NCBI GenBank assembly: GCA_900767385.1
Contig: CAAFYY010000011.1
Span: 1 to 64,000 of the forward strand
Length of the DNA: 64,000 bases
From: Bacteroidales bacterium
GTDB taxonomy: Bacteria > Bacteroidota > Bacteroidia > Bacteroidales > Paludibacteraceae
Direction of reading: 5' to 3'
Of this stretch, positions 1 to 8,814 are shown piece by piece. The notes beneath the pieces were generated by a model. The model was not told the DNA's origin. It searched no databases and saw only the letters and a list, made by a program, of their open reading frames with translations. The translations under genes were made by a program, and so were the position numbers. Position 1 is the stretch's first letter. The number at the start of each line of letters is the position of its first letter.

Positions 1-199
1 GATGTGCTTCAAAAGCAACAATCAAGTCGCGCAAACTCTCACGATTACTCAGTTGGCCAAACATCATTGCAAGCAATTGGTTCCAACAGGTGAATTGCTT
101 CACATAGCGGCTCCCATCATACTTGCGAACGCAGTTGTTAAACTGAGTTCTGTTCAAAAAGGCGGTAAGTTGAGCAAAAACGTATTTGTCTTGGTTCAT
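1..199 (-). CDS. IS4-family transposase, N-terminal part (DUF4372), cut by window edge
   Basis: The reverse strand reads MNQDKYVFAQLTAFLNRTQF and continues through a CWNQLLAMMFGQLS stretch and an ESLRDLI stretch. This is the conserved N-terminal DUF4372 domain of IS4-type transposases common in Bacteroidota. About 66 residues are visible and the rest, with the DDE catalytic core, lies beyond position 1. The start ATG is at 199-197. Whether the element is intact cannot be judged here. Confidence 0.85.
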   Translation of the reverse strand, partial: MNQDKYVFAQLTAFLNRTQFNNCVRKYDGSRYVKQFTCWNQLLAMMFGQLSNRESLRDLIVAFEAH

Positions 200-323
200 A
201 TGCAGTCTTCAATTTGGCTGCAAAATTACAAATTCAAATCCGTTTCATTTCAAAAACACGCCTAATAGACTATATTTCAATTATTTCAAAGACCGATTAG
301 CCCACTTTAACGGGACAGTAGTG
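1..323 (-). mobile_element. IS4-family insertion sequence, partial, with probable outer end near 300-323
   Basis: The transposase start is followed outward by about 120 bp of AT-rich DNA. The segment at about 301-323 (cccactttaacgggacag and the next few bases) looks like an IS terminal repeat, because the coding sequence of the next gene starts right after it. The opposite end is outside the window, so neither the inverted repeat nor a target duplication can be checked. The element is inferred from the transposase; its exact boundary is a guess. Confidence 0.5.
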
Positions 324-346
324 CAATGTTCAATAAAAAAAGGATT

Positions 347-664
347 ATGACAAAGAAAAAGAATCAGAAGAAAGCAGTAGCACAGGCTAAGAAAAGCGTT
401 GTTGATACGCTTCGTTTTCAAGCTCATTGGAGACTGAAACAACTCGGTCATGAAGATGGCAATATGTTCCACAAGTTTGTAGATGTAGAGGTTGACTTCA
501 TTGCCGATCACATGATACGATTTACCAAGAGCGAACTCAACAATCCTTCACTAAGTGTCAGTCAAGTGGCAACCCGGCTTGGGTTTGAGTATCCTCAGCA
601 TTTCGTTCGTTTCTTCAAGCGACGCACAGGAATCACGCCAAAAGAGTATAGGAAATCAGCATAA
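347..664 (+). pseudogene. AraC-family regulator remnant (C-terminal helix-turn-helix only)
   Basis: The 105-residue product ends in a clear second AraC helix-turn-helix, LSVSQVATRLGFEYPQHFVR followed by FFKRRTGITPKEYRKS. The first HTH and any sensor domain are missing; the N-terminal 55 residues are lysine-rich and unlike an AraC sensor. An in-frame ATG at 326 adds seven residues but lies against the presumed IS end, so 347 is preferred. AraC proteins are usually 280-300 residues. Either the IS cut off the 5' part of a longer gene, or this is a small stand-alone DNA-binding protein. A good terminator follows at 698-735. Confidence 0.5.
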
Positions 665-697
665 CAAAAAATCGTTTCCTTTGACAATCGTTTCTTC

Positions 698-735
698 AGC
701 CTCAGCAACACTTCCGTTTGCTGGGGCTTTTCTTG
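698..735 (+). terminator. Rho-independent terminator after the AraC remnant
   Basis: AGCCTCAGCAA (698-708) pairs with TTGCTGGGGCT (718-728) with one G-T wobble, and TTTTCTT follows. Confidence 0.8.
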
Positions 736-819
736 TGCATAAAAACGTCCGCAAGCAAAGGGATAAGGTCTGCCTATAGCTCTCTTTTTCTGGTGCACTA
801 AAAAATAGAGAGATAACTA

Positions 820-851
820 TTTGGCTTTTCGCCCGTTTTTCGTTAATTTTG
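820..851 (+). promoter_or_regulatory. Bacteroidetes-type promoter of the kdsA-lpxA operon
   Basis: The -7 element TAATTTTG (844-851) matches TAnnTTTG, and a TTTG box at 820-823 lies about 20 bp upstream. The predicted transcript starts about 35-40 bases before the kdsA ATG. Confidence 0.7.
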
Positions 852-892
852 CCAACTAAATGTACCCCAAATTGTAGAGTAATATCGACAGA

Positions 893-1720
893 ATGGATAA
901 GGTAAGAGAAATAGACATCAACGGCCGTTTCACTATCGGTGGCAACCAGCGATTTGCATTGCTGGCAGGCCCTTGTGTGATTGAGAATGAGACTATGATA
1001 ATGCATACGGCTGAGACGTTGAAAAACATAGCCGAACGCCTGAATATCAATCTTATATTCAAGTCGTCATTCGACAAGGCCAACCGCTCTTCGCTCGGTT
1101 CAAAACGTGGTCCCGGCATGGAAGAAGGACTGCGTATTCTCGAAAAAGTAAAACGCGAATTTGAGCTCCCAATCGTGACCGACGTACACGAAACTTATCA
1201 GTGTCGTCCGGTAGCGCAAGTGGCAGATGTGTTGCAAATTCCCGCCTTTTTATGCCGTCAAACCGACCTTTTGCTGGCTGCTGCCGCCACAGGGAAACCT
1301 GTCAATGTGAAAAAAGGACAGTTTATGGCACCATCCGATACGAAACAGATTGTCGGTAAATTCGAAGGCTCTGGCCATCACGATGTCATGCTTTGCGAGC
1401 GCGGCACGTCATTTGGCTACGGCCGCTTGGTGGTCGACTTCACCGGTCTGCCGGAGATGCGTTCCTTGGGCTATCCTGTGGTGTTCGACGCCACACACGC
1501 CGTTCAACAACCGGGCGGAACCATCACACGCGGCAATCGCGAGATGGTGCCTTTCCTCATCAATGCCGCCTGCTCTGTTGGCATCGATGCAATCTTTGCC
1601 GAGGTACACCCAGATCCCGACAACGCCTGGAGCGATGCCGCCAACCAAATGCGACTCGACACGCTGGAACAGGTGCTCCAACGCGCCATCGACATCGACA
1701 ACATCACAAAACAGCTATGA
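893..1720 (+). CDS. kdsA: 3-deoxy-8-phosphooctulonate synthase
   Basis: Condenses phosphoenolpyruvate with D-arabinose 5-phosphate to Kdo-8-phosphate, in the cytoplasm, for the LPS inner core. The 275 residues match the family length. Visible motifs are AGPCVIEN (25-32), FKSSFDKANRSS, LCRQTDLL, VNVKKGQF and DATHAVQQPGG. Cys28 sits where the metal-dependent class of KdsA has its metal-binding cysteine; the metal-free class, such as the E. coli enzyme, has asparagine there. This enzyme is therefore expected to need a divalent metal (inference). Its stop overlaps the kdsD start (ATGA), so the two are translationally coupled and act in consecutive steps. Confidence 0.96.
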   Translation: MDKVREIDINGRFTIGGNQRFALLAGPCVIENETMIMHTAETLKNIAERLNINLIFKSSFDKANRSSLGSKRGPGMEEGLRILEKVKREFELPIVTDVHETYQCRPVAQVADVLQIPAFLCRQTDLLLAAAATGKPVNVKKGQFMAPSDTKQIVGKFEGSGHHDVMLCERGTSFGYGRLVVDFTGLPEMRSLGYPVVFDATHAVQQPGGTITRGNREMVPFLINAACSVGIDAIFAEVHPDPDNAWSDAANQMRLDTLEQVLQRAIDIDNITKQL

Positions 1721-2697
1721 CAACAAACATCAACATCATAGAACGTGCCCGCGAGGTGTTCTGCTCCGAACAGGAGGAGATCGGCTACGTGCTCAACCAT
1801 CTTGACGACACGTTCCGCCAAGTGGTGGAACTGATTCTCCACTCCACTGGCAAGGTGGTCATCTCTGGCATCGGCAAGACCGGTCTCATCGGCCGCAAGA
1901 TAGCCGCATCGCTCGCCTCCACAGGCACACAGGCCATCTTCCTCAACGCCGCAGAAGCACAGCACGGCGACCTCGGCATGGTGTCAAAAGGGGACATCGT
2001 TGTCCTTATCTCCAACAGTGGCGAGTCGGAGGAGATTGTCCGCCTGCCATCGCCGCTGAAACGGCTCGGCTGCACCCTCGTAGCGATGACCGGCATGCCA
2101 CATTCAACCCTTGCACAACAGTGTGACTACGTCCTCAATGTCGGTGTCCGCAAGGAGGCATGCAAAATCGGACTTGCCCCAACGACTTCAACGACAGCCA
2201 CCCTGGTGATGGGCGACGCCCTCACCGTCTGTCTCATGGAGGCACGCAACTTCCGCCCCGAGAACTTCGCCCTCTACCACCCGGGCGGCGCCCTCGGACG
2301 ACGCATGCTGACCCACGTCAGCGAGGTGATGGGCACCGTCGTTCCTACCGTCAGCGAGGCAACGATATTCCGCGATGTGCTCGTGGAAGTGAGCAGCAAG
2401 AAACTCGGTATGACGCTTGTCGGAGACAACAACGGTAGCTTCACCGGCATCATCACCGACGGCGATATCCGCAGAGTGGTGCAACGCGTGGACGACTTCC
2501 AACAACTGAAGGCTGGAGATTTCATGACCAAAGGGTTCAAGAGCATCGACAAAGAAAAGATGGTCAACGACGCCCTCGACCTCATGAACCGTCATAAGAT
2601 CACCACCCTTGCCGTCACCGATGGCGAAGGCGACAACGCCCCCATCATCGGCATTCTCCATATCCACGACATCTATGGTTTCACCAAAAACAAATAA
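1717..2697 (+). CDS. kdsD: D-arabinose-5-phosphate isomerase (KdsD/GutQ type, SIS + CBS)
   Basis: Interconverts ribulose 5-phosphate and arabinose 5-phosphate, the substrate of KdsA encoded just upstream. The 326-residue protein has an N-terminal SIS sugar-phosphate domain with GIGKTGLIGR (51-60), AQHGDLG (81-87) and SNSGESEE (99-106), and YHPGGALGR near 187. Two CBS domains follow (about 201-326), the usual arrangement. The start at 1717 overlaps the kdsA stop by 4 bp; a longer open frame upstream runs inside kdsA and is not coding. Confidence 0.95.
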   Translation: MTTNINIIERAREVFCSEQEEIGYVLNHLDDTFRQVVELILHSTGKVVISGIGKTGLIGRKIAASLASTGTQAIFLNAAEAQHGDLGMVSKGDIVVLISNSGESEEIVRLPSPLKRLGCTLVAMTGMPHSTLAQQCDYVLNVGVRKEACKIGLAPTTSTTATLVMGDALTVCLMEARNFRPENFALYHPGGALGRRMLTHVSEVMGTVVPTVSEATIFRDVLVEVSSKKLGMTLVGDNNGSFTGIITDGDIRRVVQRVDDFQQLKAGDFMTKGFKSIDKEKMVNDALDLMNRHKITTLAVTDGEGDNAPIIGILHIHDIYGFTKNK

Positions 2698-2701
2698 CCT
2701 C

Positions 2702-3139
2702 ATGAAAAGAATAATCTCTTTGATCTGCTTTGCCGCCATCGCCCTCTGCGCTATGGCTCAAGAAGGCATTGTAGGACGCTGGACAACTATCGACGACAAA
2801 ACCGGCGAGCCACGCGGTGTGGTTCGTATCTACAAAGGTACCGACGGACTCTACTACGGCAAGATAGAGAAACTCTACGTACCAGAAGAGTATCAAGACG
2901 TAGTCTGCGAGAAATGTAAAGGCGCCGACCACAACAAGACTATCCTCGGCATGGTGATCCTCCGCGGCATGAAAGCCGAAGGCAACACCCTGTTTGGCGG
3001 CTCACTCCTCGACCCCGAGAGCGGCAACTTCTATCACGGCAAGATCACCCTCGAGAAAGACGGACGTCTGAAGCTGCGCGGCTCTATCGATAAGGCTGGC
3101 GTGCTCGGTCGCACACAATATTGGAAAAAAGCTCAATAA
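2702..3139 (+). CDS. DUF2147 family secreted protein
   Basis: A 145-residue protein with a signal peptide (about 1-19, cleaved after AMA). The mature part is the DUF2147 fold: a GIVGRWTTID start, GVVRIYKG and GLYYGKI strands, a CEKC pair in the middle, and a C-terminal GRTQYW. DUF2147 proteins are small exported proteins of unknown function. It starts 4 bp after kdsD and belongs to the same operon, so it is probably an envelope protein. No catalytic motif is evident. Confidence 0.85.
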   Translation: MKRIISLICFAAIALCAMAQEGIVGRWTTIDDKTGEPRGVVRIYKGTDGLYYGKIEKLYVPEEYQDVVCEKCKGADHNKTILGMVILRGMKAEGNTLFGGSLLDPESGNFYHGKITLEKDGRLKLRGSIDKAGVLGRTQYWKKAQ

Positions 3140-3151
3140 ACACCTACCACC

Positions 3152-4435
3152 TTGGCAGTCAATAAGCGAAAAATCATCAACGATCCGGTCTTCGGATTCA
3201 TCACGATACCCGATGAGATGCTCTACGATATCGTGGAGCACCCCTATTTCCAACGCCTCAACCGCATCAAGCAGTTGGGACTCGCCTCCTATGTCTACCC
3301 TGGTGCACAGCATACCCGCTTCCAACACTCACTGGGAGCACTCCATCTGATGACAGAAGCCATCAAACAGCTGCGCAGCAAAGGACATGAGATCTCACAA
3401 GAAGAGGCCGACGGCGTGATGGCTGCCATCCTGCTCCATGACGTCGGACATGGTCCGTTCTCACACGTTCTGGAAAACACCCTCTTCAGCGGCATCACTC
3501 ACGAGGAGATCTCGCTCCGACTGATGGAGATCATCAACAAGGAGATGGGCGGCCGACTCTCGCTGGCCATCGAGATTTTCTGCGACCGCTATCCAAGGAG
3601 GTTCCTGCATCAGCTGATCAGCAGTCAGCTCGACATGGACCGCCTCGACTATCTCCGACGCGACTGCTTCTACACCGGCGTGGTGGAGGGCGAGATTGGC
3701 TCCGCCCGTATCATCAAGATGCTTGACGTCTGCAACGACCGCCTCGTCGTGGAGCGCAAGGGCATCTATTCTATAGAGAACTTCCTGATTGCCCGCCGTT
3801 TCATGTACTGGCAGGTCTATCTCCACAAGACATCGCTCGGTGCGGAGGAGCTGCTTATCCGCGTGCTCCGTCGCGCCAAAGAACTTTGTATGCGAGGCGA
3901 AGAGGTGTTCGCAACCCCTGCTCTCCACTATTTCTTGGAGAAGGAGCGCAATGCCGAGTCGTTCGACAACGATGCTCAGGCACTCAAGCACTTCACCAAC
4001 CTCGACGACTCCGACCTCTTCTCAGCCATCAAGGTCTGGCAGGAACATCCCGACCGTATCCTCTCGATGCTCAGCAGCCATTTGATGAACCGCGTACTGA
4101 TGAAGGTGATGCCTCTCCACGAGACGCTTCTGCCAGCCCAGGAGAAGGCACTCCAGCAACACTATGCCCAGATGTTCAACATCAGCGAGACTGAGGGCTC
4201 CTACCTCTACGCCCAGCGCATCGTCAAGCAGAGCACCTACGACACCGGCGACAGCAGCATCGGCATCCTCTTCGGCGACGACGAGGTACGCGAACTCTCG
4301 CAGGTGGGCGACAGCATGAATCCTACTATTCTCAACCATAAGACAACACGCGCATTCCTCTGCTATATCCCTGTAGAGGGACTGCCGCTCCCCAAACGGC
4401 TCGACCCGTTTGCCGAGGAAAACAACGATAAATAA
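3152..4435 (+). CDS. HD-domain phosphohydrolase
   Basis: A 427-residue HD-superfamily protein related to dGTPase-like enzymes. The metal-binding set is visible: HTRFQHS (54-60), [12 protein letters not shown] (94-105 with HD at 96-97), and [10 protein letters not shown] near residue 160. No ATG gives this N-terminus; the frame starts at TTG 3152, followed by [15 protein letters not shown], which is the conserved beginning of the family. The gene lies between DUF2147 and lpxD with 11-bp gaps, so it is co-transcribed with lipid A genes. Its substrate is unknown; dNTPs or other nucleotides are possible from family precedent. Confidence 0.88.
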   Translation: MAVNKRKIINDPVFGFITIPDEMLYDIVEHPYFQRLNRIKQLGLASYVYPGAQHTRFQHSLGALHLMTEAIKQLRSKGHEISQEEADGVMAAILLHDVGHGPFSHVLENTLFSGITHEEISLRLMEIINKEMGGRLSLAIEIFCDRYPRRFLHQLISSQLDMDRLDYLRRDCFYTGVVEGEIGSARIIKMLDVCNDRLVVERKGIYSIENFLIARRFMYWQVYLHKTSLGAEELLIRVLRRAKELCMRGEEVFATPALHYFLEKERNAESFDNDAQALKHFTNLDDSDLFSAIKVWQEHPDRILSMLSSHLMNRVLMKVMPLHETLLPAQEKALQQHYAQMFNISETEGSYLYAQRIVKQSTYDTGDSSIGILFGDDEVRELSQVGDSMNPTILNHKTTRAFLCYIPVEGLPLPKRLDPFAEENNDK

Positions 4436-4446
4436 ATTATTCAACG

Positions 4447-5499
4447 ATGGAATTTACAGCGAAACAGATTGCCGAGTTTCTCGGTGGCAAGGTAGAGGGC
4501 AACGGCGATGTCCGTGTCTCCGACTTCGCCAAGATTGAAGAGGGCCGCCCAGGAGCGCTCTCCTTCCTCTCCAATCCAAAGTATACGCATTATATCTACT
4601 CAACACAGAGTTCAATCGTATTGGTCAACAACGACTTCAAAGCCGAGCAGTCTATCAGCGCCACGCTGATTCGCGTGCCTGATGCCTACGGCGCAATCGC
4701 CCAGCTGCTGACGCTCGTGCAGAGCATGCAGGCACCACGCACCGGCATCGACGTCCGCGCCTATGTGGCTGAGGGTGCCACGGTGGAAGAGGGAGCCTAT
4801 GTCGGCGCCTTCGCTGTCGTTGAGCAGGGTGCACATATCTGCAAGAACGCACGCATCTATCCACACGCCTTCGTGGGCGAGGGATGCACCGTTGGCGAAG
4901 ACTCCATTGTCTACGCCCACGTCACCCTCTACGACCACACCGAGGTGGGCAAGCGCTGCATCATCCATGCAGGCGCTGTCATCGGTGCCGACGGCTTCGG
5001 CTTCGCACCCGACGCAGAGGGCCGCTATCATAAGATTCCACAAATCGGTCATGTGAAGATTGACGACGACGTAGAGATCGGCGCCAACACCACCATCGAC
5101 CGCGCCACGATGGGCGTCACCCATATCGCACAGGGTGTGAAACTCGACAACCTCGTTCAGATTGCCCACAACGTGGAGGTCGGCGAGCACACCGCCATGG
5201 CAGCACAGACTGGCGTGGCTGGCTCAGCCAAGATTGCCCCACACTGCATCTTCGCCGGACAGGTGGGCGTAGCCGGACACATCGAGGTGGCACAAGGCTC
5301 TATCTTCGGTGCGCAGACCGGCGTGGCAGGTTCGGTAAAGGAACCTGGCAAGATATGGCAAGGCTCACCAGCGATGCCAGTAGGCACCTTCCGCCGCTCT
5401 GCCATCGCACAGCGTCAGACACCAGAGCTGCTTCAAGAGTTCCAGGCACTAAAGAAAGAGGTGGCACGACTCTCAGCACTCTTTGAAGAAAAGCAATAA
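4447..5499 (+). CDS. lpxD: UDP-3-O-acylglucosamine N-acyltransferase
   Basis: Third step of lipid A synthesis: transfers a 3-hydroxyacyl chain from ACP to the 2-amino group of UDP-3-O-acylglucosamine. The 350-residue protein has an N-terminal uridine-binding domain (1-100) and a left-handed beta-helix of hexapeptide repeats. [10 protein letters not shown] lies at 180-189, and the catalytic His241 in [12 protein letters not shown] corresponds to His239 of E. coli. The N-terminal ATG is 11 bp after the HD gene. It acts directly after LpxC, encoded next. Confidence 0.97.
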   Translation: MEFTAKQIAEFLGGKVEGNGDVRVSDFAKIEEGRPGALSFLSNPKYTHYIYSTQSSIVLVNNDFKAEQSISATLIRVPDAYGAIAQLLTLVQSMQAPRTGIDVRAYVAEGATVEEGAYVGAFAVVEQGAHICKNARIYPHAFVGEGCTVGEDSIVYAHVTLYDHTEVGKRCIIHAGAVIGADGFGFAPDAEGRYHKIPQIGHVKIDDDVEIGANTTIDRATMGVTHIAQGVKLDNLVQIAHNVEVGEHTAMAAQTGVAGSAKIAPHCIFAGQVGVAGHIEVAQGSIFGAQTGVAGSVKEPGKIWQGSPAMPVGTFRRSAIAQRQTPELLQEFQALKKEVARLSALFEEKQ

Positions 5500-5530
5500 A
5501 ACGAAGAAAAAGTAAAACAAACAACATATT

Positions 5531-6913
5531 ATGGCAAAACAACAAACCATAGGCGCCTCTATCTCCCTCTCAGGTAAGGGATTGCACACTGGCGCAGCTA
5601 TCCACCTCACCATCCTTCCAGGAGAGGTAAACACAGGTCGCGTATTCCAACGCATGGACCTCGAAGGCCAACCTCTCGTCGAGGCATTGGCAGAGAATGT
5701 ATCAAAGACAAACCGTGGCACCGTATTGGCCAAAGGTGGCGTTGAGGTATGCACCGTAGAGCACTGCCTCTCCGCACTCTATGCTCTCGGCATCGACAAC
5801 GCCCTCATCCAATTGGACGGCGCCGAACTCCCTATCCTCGACGGCAGCGCAACTGCTTATGTTGAGGCTATCGCCGCTGCAGGCATCCAAGAACAGGAGG
5901 CCGACCGCGAAGACTTCGTCGTAACACAAAAGATTGAATATAGCAACGAGGAGACTGGCACCAAGATCATGATTCTGCCAGACGACCACCTGAGTCTTCA
6001 GGTGCAGGTGGAATACGACTCCCCTGTTGTCAACAACCAATTCGCCAACCTTGAAGACATGGCCGACTACGGCAAGGAGATTGCCTCTGCCCGCACCTTC
6101 GTCTTCGTTCGTGAGTTGGCTCCATTGGCAGAGCTCGGTCTCATCAAGGGTGGCGACCTCGACAACGCCCTCGTTATCTACGATCAGGAGATGAAGGCGG
6201 AAGAGCTCAAAGCCGTTGCCGACCTCCTCGGCAAGCCTTGTCCAGAGGCCAACGCCCTCGGCTACCTCGGCACTGCGCCAACACGCGCCAACGAGCCTGC
6301 ACGCCACAAACTCCTTGACCTCATCGGCGACCTCTCGCTCCTCGGCATCCGCCTCGTGGGCCGCGTCATCGCTCAGATGCCAGGCCACACCGGCAACACC
6401 GCCTTCGCCAAGAAGATGCGCAAAGACATCAAACGCATGGAGACAGCCACCCCAATCTACCGCCCAGAGGATGCCCCATTGATGGATGTCAACCGCATCA
6501 AGCAGTTGCTCCCACACCGCTACCCATTCCTCCTCGTCGACAAAGTGGTAAGTCGCGACGAGACCTCCATCGTTACCGTCAAGAACATCACCTTCAACGA
6601 GATGCAGTTCCTCGGCCACTTCCCAGAAGAGCCAGTGATGCCAGGCGTGCTCCAAGTGGAGGCCATGGCACAGAGCGCCGGTCTGCTCGTTCTCTCACAA
6701 GTGGAGGACCCAGAGCGCTACTCTACCTACTTCTTGAAAATCAACAACGTGAAATTCCGCAATAAAGTCGTTCCGGGCGACACCATGGTGATGAAGGTGA
6801 TGCTGACCTCACCAATCCGTCGTGGCTTGAGCGATATCAAGGGTTATGTCTTTGTCGGTGGCAAAATCGTTACCGAGGCAGAGATGGTAGCTCAGATTGT
6901 GAAGAATAAGTAA
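5531..6913 (+). CDS. lpxC/fabZ: Bifunctional LpxC deacetylase / FabZ dehydratase fusion
   Basis: One 460-residue protein carries two enzymes. Residues 1-305 are LpxC, the zinc deacetylase committing UDP-3-O-acyl-GlcNAc to lipid A; the zinc and catalytic residues are His78 (TVEHCLSAL), His259, Asp263 and His286 (MPGHTGNT). Residues 318-460 are FabZ, the 3-hydroxyacyl-ACP dehydratase, with LLPHRYPFLLVDKV, catalytic His363 (GHFPEEPVMPG) and Glu377. The fusion is typical of Bacteroidota and may tie lipid A flux to fatty acid elongation, since both use 3-hydroxyacyl-ACP. Confidence 0.97.
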   Translation: MAKQQTIGASISLSGKGLHTGAAIHLTILPGEVNTGRVFQRMDLEGQPLVEALAENVSKTNRGTVLAKGGVEVCTVEHCLSALYALGIDNALIQLDGAELPILDGSATAYVEAIAAAGIQEQEADREDFVVTQKIEYSNEETGTKIMILPDDHLSLQVQVEYDSPVVNNQFANLEDMADYGKEIASARTFVFVRELAPLAELGLIKGGDLDNALVIYDQEMKAEELKAVADLLGKPCPEANALGYLGTAPTRANEPARHKLLDLIGDLSLLGIRLVGRVIAQMPGHTGNTAFAKKMRKDIKRMETATPIYRPEDAPLMDVNRIKQLLPHRYPFLLVDKVVSRDETSIVTVKNITFNEMQFLGHFPEEPVMPGVLQVEAMAQSAGLLVLSQVEDPERYSTYFLKINNVKFRNKVVPGDTMVMKVMLTSPIRRGLSDIKGYVFVGGKIVTEAEMVAQIVKNK

Positions 6914-6968
6914 CGGATTTGTACAGACCAACAACTTCTAACCATTTCACTCACTATTTACAACCGTT

Positions 6969-7736
6969 ATGATTCATCCGCTCTCATACGTTGACCCTAC
7001 AGCCAGCGTTGACCCTACAGCCATCATCGACCCTTTTGCCGTGGTGATGGGCGACGCTGTCATCGGTCCTCACTGTCACCTCCACCCACATGCCGTGGTC
7101 TACGACCACACCACTCTGGGTGAGGGTTGCGAAGTGTTTCCAGGCGCTGCCATCGGCGGCATCCCTCAAGACCTGAAGTTTCAGGGCGAGGAGACACGCA
7201 CCGTGATTGGCAGTCACTGCGTCTTCCGCGAGTGCTCCACCGTTCACCGCGGCACAGCCTCCAAAGGGGAGACCGTCATCGGCAACCACAACCTCGTGAT
7301 GGCTTATTGCCACGTGGCTCACGACTGCCGACTCGGCAATCATATCATCATGTCGAATGCGACCCAACTCGCTGGCGAGGTCATCGTCGGCGACTATGCC
7401 GTATTGGGCGGCGGTTCGCTCATCCATCAGTTCTCCCGCATCGGTGCCCATGTGATGCTCCAGGGCGGCTCGAGAGTCAACAAAGACCTCCCGCCATTCA
7501 CCACCGTAGGCCGTGAGCCTATCACCTTTGCTGGCATCAACTCCGTGGGTATGCGCCGTCGCGGATTCACCCAAGAGGATGTGGAGGAGGTCAACAAGAT
7601 CTACCACGTTGTCTACCAAAGCGGCCTGCTGCTCAAAGAGGCGATTGCGAAGATTGAGGATACCATCGCGCCAAGCAATGTCAGAGAAGAGATTCTCTCT
7701 TTCCTCCGCTGCGCCGACCGCGGCATCGTCCGTTAG
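6969..7736 (+). CDS. lpxA: UDP-GlcNAc O-acyltransferase
   Basis: First step of lipid A synthesis: 3-O-acylation of UDP-GlcNAc. The 255 residues are mostly hexapeptide repeats forming a left-handed beta-helix, with GIPQDLKFQGEET (64-76) and the catalytic His118 in MAYCHVAHDC, equivalent to His125 of E. coli. The C-terminal helical part carries FAGINSVGMRRRGF. It is the last gene of the operon and is closed by a strong hairpin. Confidence 0.97.
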   Translation: MIHPLSYVDPTASVDPTAIIDPFAVVMGDAVIGPHCHLHPHAVVYDHTTLGEGCEVFPGAAIGGIPQDLKFQGEETRTVIGSHCVFRECSTVHRGTASKGETVIGNHNLVMAYCHVAHDCRLGNHIIMSNATQLAGEVIVGDYAVLGGGSLIHQFSRIGAHVMLQGGSRVNKDLPPFTTVGREPITFAGINSVGMRRRGFTQEDVEEVNKIYHVVYQSGLLLKEAIAKIEDTIAPSNVREEILSFLRCADRGIVR

Positions 7737-7760
7737 TCACGACATATACAACGACACAGA

Positions 7761-7796
7761 AAGCCGTTCCCGGAGTCTCTGGGAACGGCTTTTCTA
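7761..7796. terminator. Bidirectional terminator between lpxA and the lipid kinase gene
   Basis: AAGCCGTTCCC (7761-7771) pairs perfectly with GGGAACGGCTT (7781-7791), and TTTCT follows. The convergent gene on the minus strand ends at 7912, so the same hairpin can serve both. Confidence 0.85.
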
Positions 7797-7911
7797 TATT
7801 TTATATATTGTATTCACTGCTGTCAATCCAACCACCGACAACGCTCCTCCCACTTTAGGGAGTAGGGGGCAAAGGATACGACGGACGTTGATGGGCTCCG
7901 AGTCTTGAGGT

Positions 7912-8787
7912 CTATACCTCTGCTTGGTCAACCACCACGCGCAACTGCTGCGGACGGATGCTGACCTCAAAGGAGCTGGGGGCAACGAAGCTGTCGCCAT
8001 CGCGGTGGATGGGTCCCGACTGCTCGCGGACGACCTCCACAATCTTCCCTGTGAGGCACTCTGCCTGAGCACATTGACGCACCTTGCCGGCGAAGAGGGT
8101 ATAGACCAGTTTGGGGACTTGATAGAGGTGGAAGGGCTTGACGACGACGATGTCGAGGAGTCCGTCGGCCACGGAGGCTCCGGCAGCGATGCGGGCGTTG
8201 TTTCCCCATTGGTTGGCGTTGCAGACGGATATCATGGCTGCCGCTCCTTGCCATCGCACCTCGCCGTCGATGGTGAGGATGTAGCGCTCGGGAACGAAGT
8301 GGCGCCACGCCTTGAAGGCCTCAGCGACATAGGTGGAGAGACCGCGTTGGGCGGCGTTGGCGAAGCGGTGACTGACGATGGCATCGAGGCCCATGCCACA
8401 GGAGCAGAAGAAGGGTTTTCCGTTGCAGAGGGCATAGTCCATAACGACTGTATGTCCGTGAAAGACAGTGTGTAGTGCCTGTTCCGGATCGCGACTCAGT
8501 CCGAGGTGGAGAGCCAGTCCGTCGCCGCTGCCGCAAGGGACGATGGCGAGCGCTTTGGTGGTACCGACGAGGGCGCGTGCGACCTCGTTGACGGTGCCAT
8601 CGCCACCCACCGCCACGACGATGTCGGCATCGGTCTGGGCAGCCAGTTCTTCGGCATGACCAGCGTAGGCGGTCTCCAACACCTCGACAGAGGCATCGGC
8701 AGCCGACAACTCACGAATCCGTTCGATGATGCGTTGCTTGCCCTTGGTGCCTGCGATGGGATTGACGATAAAAACAATCTTCTTCAT
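7912..8787 (-). CDS. Diacylglycerol/lipid kinase family protein (YegS/DgkB type)
   Basis: A 291-residue cytoplasmic or membrane-associated kinase. The N-terminal MKKIVFIVNPIAGTKG and GGDGTVNEVARAL (about 61-73) are the nucleotide-binding motifs of the diacylglycerol kinase catalytic domain; the PCGSGDGLALHLG stretch follows. The start at 8787 fits the family; a start 27 bp upstream would add nine unrelated residues. It is a single gene with its own promoter 9 bp before the ATG. Whether the substrate is diacylglycerol, a sphingoid base or another lipid cannot be read from the sequence. Sphingolipids are common in this phylum, so a sphingoid base is possible. Confidence 0.85.
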   Translation of the reverse strand: MKKIVFIVNPIAGTKGKQRIIERIRELSAADASVEVLETAYAGHAEELAAQTDADIVVAVGGDGTVNEVARALVGTTKALAIVPCGSGDGLALHLGLSRDPEQALHTVFHGHTVVMDYALCNGKPFFCSCGMGLDAIVSHRFANAAQRGLSTYVAEAFKAWRHFVPERYILTIDGEVRWQGAAAMISVCNANQWGNNARIAAGASVADGLLDIVVVKPFHLYQVPKLVYTLFAGKVRQCAQAECLTGKIVEVVREQSGPIHRDGDSFVAPSSFEVSIRPQQLRVVVDQAEV

Positions 8788-8795
8788 AAGGACTG

Positions 8796-8803
8796 CAAAG
8801 GTA
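8796..8803 (-). promoter_or_regulatory. Promoter -7 element of the lipid kinase gene
   Basis: TACCTTTG on the minus strand fits TAnnTTTG. It is 9 bp before the ATG at 8787, so the leader is very short. Confidence 0.6.
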
Positions 8804-8814
8804 TCATTTTCCAT

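Noticed and set aside
1393..1716. N-terminal extension of the kdsD frame
   Set aside because: Overlaps kdsA entirely, gives arginine-rich nonsense, and KdsD homologues start at the ATG at 1717.
7305..7320. Second parS site (GCCACGTGGC near 7311)
   Set aside because: Only the inner eight bases match; the outer TGTT/AACA arms are missing and it lies inside lpxA.
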